From assembly GCA_964584305.1 (NCBI GenBank), contig CAZOZL010000001.1, positions 1 to 64,000 of the forward strand: 64,000 nucleotides of DNA. Direction: 5' to 3'. How positions within the stretch are numbered: the first letter of the stretch is position 1; every line of letters starts with the position of its first letter. This stretch comes from SB11 sp964584305 (GTDB lineage Bacteria; Bacteroidota; Bacteroidia; UBA8524). Below are positions 33,534 to 41,230 of the stretch, one piece after another. Both the position numbers and the translations under genes were made by a program. The notes beneath the pieces are model-generated. The model was not told the DNA's origin. It saw nothing but the letters and a program-made list of their open reading frames with translations, and ran no database searches.

Positions 33534-33815
33534 ATGGAAGTAAAAAGAGAACTAAACGGACACAAAGGGTCATTTTATATTGAAGCCAATGGCGATAAAC
33601 AGGCAGAAATGATCTTTACCATGGCAGGAGTTGACACTATGATAATAGACCATACCGAAGTAGGCGATGTTTTAAGAGGCAAAGGGGCGGGCTTGCAACT
33701 GGTGATGGCGGGTGTTGAGTATGCTCGTGAAAACAATATAAAAATTATTCCGCTTTGCCCTTTCGCAAAATCTATTTTTGATAAAAAAGAAAAAATTAAG
33801 GACGTACTGAAGTAG
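33534..33815 (+). CDS. GNAT-like N-acetyltransferase, second of tandem pair
   Basis: 93 residues from ATG 33534, which aligns with the paralogue's start (MEVKRE versus MEIKHK); an ATG at 33507 would add nine residues and overlap the previous stop. The acetyl-CoA loop is VLRGKGAGLQLV, and the tail NIKIIPLCPFAKSIFDKKE mirrors its twin. Same length as the upstream gene, so a recent tandem duplication. Confidence 0.78.
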   Translation: MEVKRELNGHKGSFYIEANGDKQAEMIFTMAGVDTMIIDHTEVGDVLRGKGAGLQLVMAGVEYARENNIKIIPLCPFAKSIFDKKEKIKDVLK

Positions 33816-33874
33816 GATACCCGCTATCAAAATATTAGCTGTTAGCCTTGTGAGGGGGAGTGAGAATATAAACA

Positions 33875-33955
33875 AATAGGCATAAATGCCCATTCTATAT
33901 ATAAATGTTTCGTAGGGGTTATGAATTGCGGCAGGTTTTAACCTACTACAAGGAA
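33875..33955 (+). repeat. Dispersed repeat family A, copy 4 (short)
   Basis: Carries both hairpin blocks: AATAGGCATAAATGCCCATT and GCGGCAGGTTTTAACCTACT. It lacks the downstream C-rich part. It lies between the convergent GNAT and LytTR genes. Confidence 0.55.
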
Positions 33956-33990
33956 ATTTCTTGGGTTGTTTAAAAAAGATAAGCCGTTGA

Positions 33991-34731
33991 TTAAATCTTA
34001 AAAGTCTTTTTTAACTCGCTAAAAAAATTGCGGCTAATCTCAAATGGGTCGTCCACTTTTTTCAAGTACATTCGCCCAGTGTCGTTAGTCCACTTGTCTA
34101 TTTTAATCACATTTAGCAGGTTAACAACGGTAGAGCGGTGAATTTGGAAGAAAGCATCTTTTGGTAAGCGCAGTATCCAGTTTTTTATAGAGCCATAGGT
34201 AACATACATTTTACCATCTTCTAAAAACACTTTGGTGTAATTGCCATAGGCAGAAATATAGTTAACATCTTTTACTTTAATTAGCACCATTTTATGCTCG
34301 GCGTTAACCATTATCATTTGGTCTAACTTAAATTTAGAATTATCTGCGGTGCCTTCTTCCTCGCCATCGTTCATTTGGTCAGTAATTTTTGCAACCGTTT
34401 TGTTTAAACGCTCCATGCTAATGGGCTTCAAAATATAATCGGTGGCATTTACTTCAAATGCTTTTACGGCTTCGGTTGGGCTGGCAGTAATAAAAACAAT
34501 TTTGCAGGTGGCTTTTACATAGGGAATTAAATCAAAAGCGCTTGCGCCGTTCAAATCAATATCTAAGAAAATGATTTCAGGGTCTTTCTCTTCTATCATG
34601 TCTTTTGCAGATAAAAGTGAATCGGCAGACCCGATAACCTCTAACGATTCAAAATTTTTAAGCTGTTCTTTAATCAGCTCCTGTGTCATTAAATCGTCCT
34701 CAACTACTAAAACTCTGTATTTCTTATTCAT
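33991..34731 (-). CDS. LytTR-type response regulator
   Basis: 246 residues. Receiver domain (1-125): RVLVVEDDLMTQELI acidic pocket, phospho-Asp in IIFLDIDLNGASAFDLI, Thr in FITASPTEAVKAF, Lys in DYILKPISMERL. LytTR DNA-binding domain (about 145-245): YISAYGNYTKVFLEDGK, FFQIHRSTVVNLLNVIKID. It is normally driven by a LytS/YehU-type histidine kinase, which is not adjacent. Transcribed after bshA on the same strand (48-nt gap), perhaps together. Confidence 0.87.
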   Translation of the reverse strand: MNKKYRVLVVEDDLMTQELIKEQLKNFESLEVIGSADSLLSAKDMIEEKDPEIIFLDIDLNGASAFDLIPYVKATCKIVFITASPTEAVKAFEVNATDYILKPISMERLNKTVAKITDQMNDGEEEGTADNSKFKLDQMIMVNAEHKMVLIKVKDVNYISAYGNYTKVFLEDGKMYVTYGSIKNWILRLPKDAFFQIHRSTVVNLLNVIKIDKWTNDTGRMYLKKVDDPFEISRNFFSELKKTFKI

Positions 34732-34779
34732 TATTTAGTATGCAATAAAGGCAAAAGCCTGTTCCTCTTCCCTCGCAAA

Positions 34780-35922
34780 TTATGAAACTTTTGTTAATTG
34801 TGCTTCAATAACTTGTTCATAAAGATTTTCATACTGTGGCAAGATAACATCTAAACCGAATTTTTTTGAATACTTAAAAGCAGTTTTTTTGAAAATTTTG
34901 TGTGTTTCTTTCGATGTTAATATTTTTAAAGCATTAGCTGCCATACCCTCCACATCGCCTACATCAGAGGTGAAACCTGTTTTCCCATCAATATTTAGCT
35001 CGGGTAAACCACCCGTGTTTGATGAGATAACGGGAACTTCGCAAGCCATTGCCTCAAGAGCTGCTAAACCAAAACTTTCACTTTCTGAAGGCAAAAGAAA
35101 CAAATCGCAAACGGAAAGGATTTCTTCAATAGGGTTTAGTTTCCCCAAAAACACCACTTTATCACATATATCCAAATCACGGCACTGTGTTTCGATGTTT
35201 ATACGGTCGGGTCCGTCGCCAATTAGTAAAAGTTTTGCAGATATTTTTTTAGAAATAATATTAAAAATAGTCAATACATCTTCCACCCTTTTTACTTTTC
35301 TAAAGTTTGAGGTATGGGCAATTAAAAACTCGCCATTTGGGGCAATTGCCTTTTTAAAATGGGCGTGCGATTTTTTATTAAACTGGGCAAAGTCTATAAA
35401 ATTATAGATAACCTTAATTTTTGTGGTGATATTGAAACTCTCGTACGTTTGTTGTTTTAAGTTTTCGGACACCGCTGTTACAGCGTCAGACTGGTTTATA
35501 GAGTAGGATACCACTGGCTCGTAAGTGGCATCTTTGCCTACTAATGATATATCGGTGCCGTGCAATGTAGTTACCACAGGAATATGTATGCCCTCTTGTG
35601 CTAATATTTGTTTTGCATAAACCGCTGCTGCTGCATGAGGAATGGCGTAGTGAACGTGCAAAACATCAAGTTTTTCAAACTTTATAATATCTATTAGTTT
35701 GCCTGTTAGTGCTGTTTCATAAGGCGGAAACTCAAACAAGGGATAATTAGAAACACCCACCTCGTGGAAAAAAATATTTTCGGAGAAAAAATTTAACCGA
35801 GCAGGCTGTCTATAAGAGATAAAATGTACTTTATGTCCTTTTTTTGCCAAGGCTTTGCCCAACTCTGTAGCCACAACTCCGCTTCCCCCATAAGTAGGGT
35901 AACAAACAATTCCTATTTTCAT
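34780..35922 (-). CDS. bshA: BshA, N-acetyl-alpha-D-glucosaminyl L-malate synthase
   Basis: 380 residues, a GT4 retaining glycosyltransferase. It opens KIGIVCYPTYGGSGVVATELG, the BshA signature, with LHVHYAIPHAAAA and TTLHGTDISLVGKD in the N-domain and the C-domain EX7E motif in SESESFGLAALEAMACE. It joins UDP-GlcNAc and L-malate, the first step of bacillithiol synthesis, a thiol buffer used by Firmicutes and Bacteroidota. bshB and bshC are not in the window. Divergent from tadA. Confidence 0.9.
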   Translation of the reverse strand: MKIGIVCYPTYGGSGVVATELGKALAKKGHKVHFISYRQPARLNFFSENIFFHEVGVSNYPLFEFPPYETALTGKLIDIIKFEKLDVLHVHYAIPHAAAAVYAKQILAQEGIHIPVVTTLHGTDISLVGKDATYEPVVSYSINQSDAVTAVSENLKQQTYESFNITTKIKVIYNFIDFAQFNKKSHAHFKKAIAPNGEFLIAHTSNFRKVKRVEDVLTIFNIISKKISAKLLLIGDGPDRINIETQCRDLDICDKVVFLGKLNPIEEILSVCDLFLLPSESESFGLAALEAMACEVPVISSNTGGLPELNIDGKTGFTSDVGDVEGMAANALKILTSKETHKIFKKTAFKYSKKFGLDVILPQYENLYEQVIEAQLTKVS

Positions 35923-36023
35923 ATTTCTAAAATCAACGCAAAACTACTGCTTTTGTTTTAGCCCACTAAGGTGTAAATATGAAACTTATTGTACATTTAT
36001 CATAATTTGCCCTTTTTAAATGA

Positions 36024-36470
36024 ATGGAAAACATATTTAGCCACGAGTATTTTATGCAACAAACCTTGAAAGAGGCACAAAAAGCATTTGATGAAGACGA
36101 AATACCCGTTGGGGCAATTGTGGTATGCCAAAACAAAATTATAGGGCGGGGATATAACCAAACCGAAAAACTAAATGATGTTACCGCCCATGCAGAAATG
36201 CTGGCAATAACGGCGGCAACAAATTTTTTGAATGGTAAATATTTGGATGAATGCACCCTGTACGTAACCCTTGAACCTTGTGTAATGTGTGCTGGGGCTA
36301 TATTTTGGGCAAGACCCGAGCGGATAGTTTTTGCAGCAAGGGATGAAAAACGAGGCTTTATAAATAAAGGCAACAATTTGCTACACCCCAAAACAGAGAC
36401 TATACAAGGCGTTATGGAAACAGAAAGTACCGCTTTATTGAAACAGTTTTTTATAGCAAAAAGGAAATGA
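36024..36470 (+). CDS. tadA: tRNA-specific adenosine deaminase
   Basis: 148 residues. The zinc-dependent cytidine-deaminase fold has the HAE motif in VTAHAEMLAI (His ligand and catalytic Glu) and the PCxxC motif in LEPCVMCAGAI. It deaminates A34 to inosine at the wobble position of tRNA-Arg(ACG), an essential modification. Upstream FMQQTLKEAQKAFDEDEIPVGAIVV is typical of TadA. A 35-codon ORF begins at an ATGA overlap with its stop. Confidence 0.9.
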   Translation: MENIFSHEYFMQQTLKEAQKAFDEDEIPVGAIVVCQNKIIGRGYNQTEKLNDVTAHAEMLAITAATNFLNGKYLDECTLYVTLEPCVMCAGAIFWARPERIVFAARDEKRGFINKGNNLLHPKTETIQGVMETESTALLKQFFIAKRK

Positions 36471-36574
36471 ACAAACCCGAAGAATGGATAAAAGACACGT
36501 TCTTACCGTTTCAATTAAATCCTTCAATAACAAAGCTCCTACAATTTTTTGAATTAAAAAAAATTATTAAATAG
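36467..36574 (+). CDS. Possible small ORF overlapping tadA stop (35 codons)
   Basis: ATG 36467 shares ATGA with the tadA stop, the geometry of translational coupling. It encodes MNKPEEWIKDTFLPFQLNPS and then a Lys-rich tail ending in TAG 36572-36574. Codon use looks coding in the first half and AT-rich later. It could be a real small protein or the remnant of a longer gene. I do not recognise it. Confidence 0.3.
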   Translation: MNKPEEWIKDTFLPFQLNPSITKLLQFFELKKIIK

Positions 36575-36604
36575 CAGTGTTACCGCTTTTTAACCCACTT
36601 TATA

Positions 36605-36612
36605 TAACTTTG
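36605..36612 (+). promoter_or_regulatory. -7 promoter box TAACTTTG
   Basis: TAnnTTTG match ending 5 nt before ATG 36618, another near-leaderless arrangement. Confidence 0.55.
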
Positions 36613-36617
36613 TGCTA

Positions 36618-37322
36618 ATGAGAATTTTTGGAAATGCTGTGTTTTTTGTGATGTTGACGGTTTTGTCTTTATCGCTAAAAGCACAAAACAGAAAATATAC
36701 CCTTAGCGGACAAGTGTTTGACTCCATTACTGCGCTACCCATTAGCGACCCACATTTGGTAGTAGCGGGTACTCGTTATCAAACCATTGGTTCTGAAAGG
36801 GGGTATTATAAAATAGAAAAACTAATTCCTGGTACAAATAATCTGCTAATTTGGGCAGAGGGGTACGATACTGCCGTTGTGCGTTTTGAAATTCGCAAAA
36901 ACATGAAGCTCAATATAAAACTGATGCAGATATTGGATACTGCATCACTACATATTGAGGTTTCTGATTATACCCATGTTATAGACAGTACTTCTGAAAC
37001 AAAAGCCCCACCAATAAAAACATCGCCTAAAAAAAAGAAAGAAAAGAAAGAAAAGAAAAGAAAAGCGAAGAAGAAGAAATCCGCAAAAAAGGACTTAACA
37101 AATAAAGACAAAGAAAAAATAAAGGTGCTTATTGAAGATGTTATCTTCTCAAAAGCAATATTTTTTGAGCGGTTTAAAAACAAACGCAAATCGATATATG
37201 TTATGGGTAGCTTTACTATTGATACGGGTTATCTTTATACTTTTAAAGCCAAATTTTCCAAAAAAAATGGCTTTGAATTAGAATGGTTCGATTTTAAACT
37301 AAAGGGGAAGCACTCGCAGTAA
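36618..37322 (+). CDS. Exported protein with carboxypeptidase-regulatory-like domain and Lys-rich linker
   Basis: 234 residues from ATG 36618. Signal peptide ends about LSLKAQ. Residues about 25-105 match the CarboxypepD_reg-like beta-sandwich (YTLSGQVFDSITALPI, RGYYKIEKLIPG, FEIRKNMKLNIKL) found on the N-terminus of many Bacteroidota outer-membrane proteins. A strongly basic stretch of about 25 Lys/Arg/Glu residues (137-160) follows, then a short C-terminal domain (KSIYVMGSFTIDTGYLYTF). No TonB barrel is present. Function unknown. Confidence 0.7.
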   Translation: MRIFGNAVFFVMLTVLSLSLKAQNRKYTLSGQVFDSITALPISDPHLVVAGTRYQTIGSERGYYKIEKLIPGTNNLLIWAEGYDTAVVRFEIRKNMKLNIKLMQILDTASLHIEVSDYTHVIDSTSETKAPPIKTSPKKKKEKKEKKRKAKKKKSAKKDLTNKDKEKIKVLIEDVIFSKAIFFERFKNKRKSIYVMGSFTIDTGYLYTFKAKFSKKNGFELEWFDFKLKGKHSQ

Positions 37323-37438
37323 AAAACACCCTGTTTTATTTTAATATTACATATTATTACCCTACTTGCTCACTCTATCTGTCAAGATGAAGAGATTTGC
37401 CTATTTTCGTAGCTTATTTAATATAGAACCCTATACGC

Positions 37439-38530
37439 ATGGATACGCAGGCACTAAAAAATACCGCATTAACTCATCTACATATTTCGCTTACCGCTAA
37501 AATGGTTCCCTTTGCAGGATATACTATGCCTGTACAGTATGGCAACCTGATTGAAGAACACAAACAAGTGCGTAATAGTGTGGGTGTTTTTGATGTATCG
37601 CACATGGGCGAGTTTTATATAAAAGGAGAGAAAGCATTAGACCTGATACAGAAAGTTACGAGTAACGATGCCACAAAACTTAGCGATGGCAAAGTGCAAT
37701 ACAGTTGCCTGCCCAATGACAAAGGCGGTATTGTGGATGACCTTTTGGTGTATAGATTTAAAGAAAACGAGTATTTTTTAGTAGTAAACGCTGGTAATAT
37801 TGAAAAGGATTGGGATTGGATAAAAAGCCATAATACTGATGGTGTAGAGATGCAAAACCTTAGCAGCGAGTATTCTTTGCTGGCAGTGCAAGGTCCTAAA
37901 GCCATTAGTACTATTCAAAAAATTACTACCACTATACTTAGTGAAATGCCCTACTATACCTTTGTTGTGGGCAGTGTTGCAGGTATTGAAAATGTAATTA
38001 TCTCGAATACGGGCTATACTGGTGCAGGTGGTTTTGAACTGTATGTATTAAATAGCGACGCTGAAAAACTTTGGAAAGCATTGTTTGCAGCAGGAGAAGA
38101 GTTTGACATAATGCCTATTGGTTTAGGAGCGCGTGATACGCTGCGCCTTGAGATGGGTTTTTGCCTATATGGTAATGATATTGACGATACCACATCGCCC
38201 ATTGAGGCAGGTTTAGGCTGGATTACAAAGTTTACAAAAAACTTTATTAATGCAAACCACCATAAAGCGATTAAAGAAAATGGAGTACGCAAAAAACTGG
38301 TAGGTTTTGAAATGATTGACAGAGGCATCCCTCGCCAGCATTATGAAATACACGATGGTGATGGAAATGAAATTGGCAAAGTAACCTCGGGTACACAATC
38401 ACCAAGTTTGGGCAAAGCCATAGGCATGGGCTATGTAAAGAAAGAATTTGCCAAAGCCGATACCGAAATTTTTATTAGTATCAGAAATAAAGCTGTGAAA
38501 GCAATAGTGAGGAAATTGCCCTTTATTTAA
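37439..38530 (+). CDS. gcvT: Aminomethyltransferase (glycine cleavage T protein)
   Basis: 363 residues, full length. It transfers the methylene group from the aminomethyl-lipoyl H protein to tetrahydrofolate, releasing ammonia. Key features: VPFAGYTMPVQYG near the start, VFDVSHMGEFYIKG, SNTGYTGAGGFELYV with the folate-site region, and GLGARDTLRLEMGFCLYGND. C-terminal barrel with GKVTSGTQSPSLGKAIGMGYV. gcvH and gcvP are not adjacent, as is common in this phylum. Weak -7 element TATTTTCG upstream. The gap 38531-38758 has only a short inverted repeat at 38624-38646. Confidence 0.93.
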   Translation: MDTQALKNTALTHLHISLTAKMVPFAGYTMPVQYGNLIEEHKQVRNSVGVFDVSHMGEFYIKGEKALDLIQKVTSNDATKLSDGKVQYSCLPNDKGGIVDDLLVYRFKENEYFLVVNAGNIEKDWDWIKSHNTDGVEMQNLSSEYSLLAVQGPKAISTIQKITTTILSEMPYYTFVVGSVAGIENVIISNTGYTGAGGFELYVLNSDAEKLWKALFAAGEEFDIMPIGLGARDTLRLEMGFCLYGNDIDDTTSPIEAGLGWITKFTKNFINANHHKAIKENGVRKKLVGFEMIDRGIPRQHYEIHDGDGNEIGKVTSGTQSPSLGKAIGMGYVKKEFAKADTEIFISIRNKAVKAIVRKLPFI

Positions 38531-38758
38531 AAGTAATTTTTAATGTTATTTTTTTCTCGGTGGTAATGGTTGTATATGGGCTTGTAACTACTGTTAGTAC
38601 TATGCTTGTCGGGTTTTATTTATTTTTGGAACAATCGTTTCCAAAATATAAAATTATTTGTTCGTGTGGTTGTTTCCCTTCTTAAACGGAATAATGAGGG
38701 GCATTAAGGGGTTGGATGAAACGAGGGTAAACCAAACTTATAAGTCAAGCTCGTACTA

Positions 38759-39373
38759 TTATATATAGCCTTTAAAAATTAGCTGAAAACTACGGAAATC
38801 CTGCCACAGGTTATGTACTTCCTCCACTTTTGTTTTTCGTATGGTAAAGGTTACTTTTCCCTTTGCTTGTTTATCCACCGATGTGATTTTGCCGTCTAAA
38901 GTTTTTACAAATCTAAAAACATCACCTTCGGCAGGGTAGTCAAATTCCAACTCAAATACCCCGTTTATTATTTTCTCTTCGCTGCCTGCCGCTTCCAAAG
39001 CCCACTTTGCAGCACTGCCATAAGCGTTTATTAAACCACTAACGCCTAATAATGTGCCTCCAAAATAGCGCACTACCACTACCAAAATATTGGTAAGGTT
39101 TGCGGCGGTTATTTGCCTTAAAATGGGTTTTCCTGCGGTGTTGTTTGGCTCGCCATCATCATTGGCTCGTTGTGCGCTTTTATCAGGATGCAATACCCAC
39201 GCATAACAGTGGTGGTTAGCATCAGCATATTTCGCTTTTAGTGTATTCAGTTTTTCCTTTATATCCTCCTGGCTATATACCAAAAAAGTAAAGGCAAAAA
39301 ATTTACTGCCTTTTTCTTTTAGCAGGGCTTCGCCCGATTGTGCAGGGATGGTATAACTATCGTCAAACAACAT
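38759..39373 (-). CDS. IMPACT/YigZ family protein (UPF0029)
   Basis: 204 residues from ATG 39373; a TTG at 39382 would add three residues. The IMPACT N-terminal domain has GSKFFAFTFLV, HHCYAWVLHPD, the DDGEPNNTAGKPIL motif and VVVRYFGGTLLGVSGLINAYG. A DUF1949-like C-terminal domain follows. YigZ-type proteins have a ribosome or RNA-related fold and their role is poorly known. Convergent arrangement with gcvT; divergent from the next gene. Confidence 0.85.
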   Translation of the reverse strand: MLFDDSYTIPAQSGEALLKEKGSKFFAFTFLVYSQEDIKEKLNTLKAKYADANHHCYAWVLHPDKSAQRANDDGEPNNTAGKPILRQITAANLTNILVVVVRYFGGTLLGVSGLINAYGSAAKWALEAAGSEEKIINGVFELEFDYPAEGDVFRFVKTLDGKITSVDKQAKGKVTFTIRKTKVEEVHNLWQDFRSFQLIFKGYI

Positions 39374-39530
39374 TGCTTTCAAGTTTACAATAATTGTTTT
39401 TTAAAGCCACTATATAGTTTTAAACTTCGTTGTGGTATTGGTAAAAACATAAATTTTCAAAATTAATTGTTGCCAAAAAAAACGGTGTTTTTAAATCCTA
39501 TCTATTTCTATAATCAATAAAAAAACAATT

Positions 39531-39538
39531 TACTTTTG
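39531..39538 (+). promoter_or_regulatory. -7 promoter box TACTTTTG
   Basis: TAnnTTTG match about 26 nt before ATG 39565. Confidence 0.45.
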
Positions 39539-39564
39539 TACCATACGTTTAATGTATAAGCAAT

Positions 39565-40518
39565 ATGATGAGCGCAGTAGCAAAATATGGTTTAGTAATA
39601 GTTTTTAGTACAATGGCATTTGTGGGCTTTGCACAGCAAGAAGAAGCTGCGCTTGATTCTTCACGCTATTTTATAACAGGCGAGCCGTTATCAAACATAG
39701 ACTCGTTAAAATTTTACGAACGCCGGCTAATAGGACTTAGCGAAAGTATTATTACTGCCAAAGAGCAGGCGCAACGTTTCACCTCTACCTACACCTTTGC
39801 ACGCACACTTATAAAGGCTTTAAAACTGCCCAACTCTTTTGACTATCCTTTCGATTCGGTAAAAAAATACATCTCCATCATTACCCCGCCTGATAAAAAA
39901 TTTAGAATTTTTACGTGGAGTTTAAAATACGGGAAAGACTCATTGGTTACGGCTGATTCGTTTGTGTTTTATGGGGCTATACAAATGAATAACAAAGAGC
40001 GGTTAGAACTGTATGGCTTGTATGATAACTCTGCAAAAATAGGCAAAGCTGAGTATCGGGATTTAACCAACCGCTCGTGGTATGGGGCATTATATTATCA
40101 AATGGCGGTAACAAAATACAAGCGTAAGAAATACTATACCCTATTGGGTTGGGATGGGCATAATATAGGCAGTAACCGCAAGGTTATAGATGTACTTTGG
40201 TTTGATGAAAGAGGCAAACCCCGTTTTGGCGCACCCATTTTTGATATGGCAGATAAAAAGAAACCTAAATACAGAGTAGTTTTTGAATTTAGAAACGATG
40301 CCGTAATGACCCTGCGCTATATAAAAAAGAAAAAATTAATAGCGTTTGAGCATCTTATACCTCCCAGCCCCAATGGGGTGGGAATGTACACCCAGTATTT
40401 GCCTGATGGTAGCTACGATTATTTTAAATTTAAAAAAGGCAAGTGGCACAAAAAAAAGCTCTTGTTCGAGAATGTTAAAAACATTCCTATGGATGCTTTC
40501 GACCCAGCTGGTCGATGA
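39565..40518 (+). CDS. Exported conserved protein of unknown function
   Basis: 317 residues; ATGATG start, with 39568 an equal choice. The signal peptide ends at FVGFAQ. No named domain, but ordered beta-rich motifs run through it: FRIFTWSLKYGKDSLVTADSF, LLGWDGHNIGSNRKVIDVLWF, and LIPPSPNGVGMYTQYLPDGSYDYF. Proteins of this form occur widely in Bacteroidota as single secreted proteins. The last 32 nt overlap the end of the convergent RNA methylase gene. Confidence 0.68.
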   Translation: MMSAVAKYGLVIVFSTMAFVGFAQQEEAALDSSRYFITGEPLSNIDSLKFYERRLIGLSESIITAKEQAQRFTSTYTFARTLIKALKLPNSFDYPFDSVKKYISIITPPDKKFRIFTWSLKYGKDSLVTADSFVFYGAIQMNNKERLELYGLYDNSAKIGKAEYRDLTNRSWYGALYYQMAVTKYKRKKYYTLLGWDGHNIGSNRKVIDVLWFDERGKPRFGAPIFDMADKKKPKYRVVFEFRNDAVMTLRYIKKKKLIAFEHLIPPSPNGVGMYTQYLPDGSYDYFKFKKGKWHKKKLLFENVKNIPMDAFDPAGR

Positions 40519-41230
40519 TTACCGCTGTAGCCACTGCTACATTTAGCGATTCTGCCTTGCCCCTTCGGGGAATACTAATTTTGTTTTTTGCTAAAGTCAG
40601 CAACTCATCACTCACTCCCCTGCCTTCATTGCCTATAAGTACAATGGCGTTTTTTGTAGGCTCAATATCATACACACTTTGTCCATTCATAACACAGGCA
40701 TAAATATCTTTAGCATAGGGTTGTAACACTTCTTGTAGGTTTACATAGTGTATTTTTACTCTTGTAAAACTACCCATAGTAGCATTTATCACCTTTGGGC
40801 TATACGCATCAGCACAGTTTTCAGAGCATAGTATATGCTTAATACCGTACCAGTCTGCCGTGCGGATAATAGTGCCCATATTACCGGGGTCTTGTATAAA
40901 ATCTAAAGCAATAGTTAAGGGCTGTTGCAGTACACTGGCACTAAAACTACTTTGTGGCAACTGCACTACTGCAAGCACCTTATTGGGTTGCTTAAAACCG
41001 CTTATTCTTTCTAATTCTTTTTGGTTTATGGTAGTGTATTCTGTTTTTTTAAGCAGTGGTAAATGGTTTGCTCTCCAATCTTCCAGTCCATATACCTTGT
41101 TTATAATAAAATCTGTTTGTAAAAGTTCTGCTACTGCTTTTTCACCCTCAACCACAAATTGGTTGTATTTTTGCCTAAATTTTTTAGTACGCAACAATTT
41201 TACGTGTTGAATTTCAGATTTACTAAGCAT
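40487..41230 (-). CDS. TrmH/SpoU family RNA 2'-O-methyltransferase
   Basis: 247 residues. The N-terminal SpoU substrate-binding region (VVEGEKAVAELL) is followed by the SPOUT knot: motif 1 FIQDPGNMGTIIRTADWYG, motif 2 IVLIGNEGRGVSDELL, motif 3 IPRRGKAESLNVAVATAVI. It methylates the ribose 2'-OH in rRNA or tRNA; the exact site cannot be told. The gene overlaps both neighbours: convergently by 32 nt (40487-40518) and divergently at its 5' end with the outer-membrane protein gene. Confidence 0.88.
   Translation of the reverse strand: MLSKSEIQHVKLLRTKKFRQKYNQFVVEGEKAVAELLQTDFIINKVYGLEDWRANHLPLLKKTEYTTINQKELERISGFKQPNKVLAVVQLPQSSFSASVLQQPLTIALDFIQDPGNMGTIIRTADWYGIKHILCSENCADAYSPKVINATMGSFTRVKIHYVNLQEVLQPYAKDIYACVMNGQSVYDIEPTKNAIVLIGNEGRGVSDELLTLAKNKISIPRRGKAESLNVAVATAVIIDQLGRKHP

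Noticed and set aside
38624..38646. Inverted repeat TTTTGGAA/TTCCAAAA with an overlapping TATTTTTG box
   Set aside because: Weak, AT-rich and with no downstream gene on that strand; likely chance.
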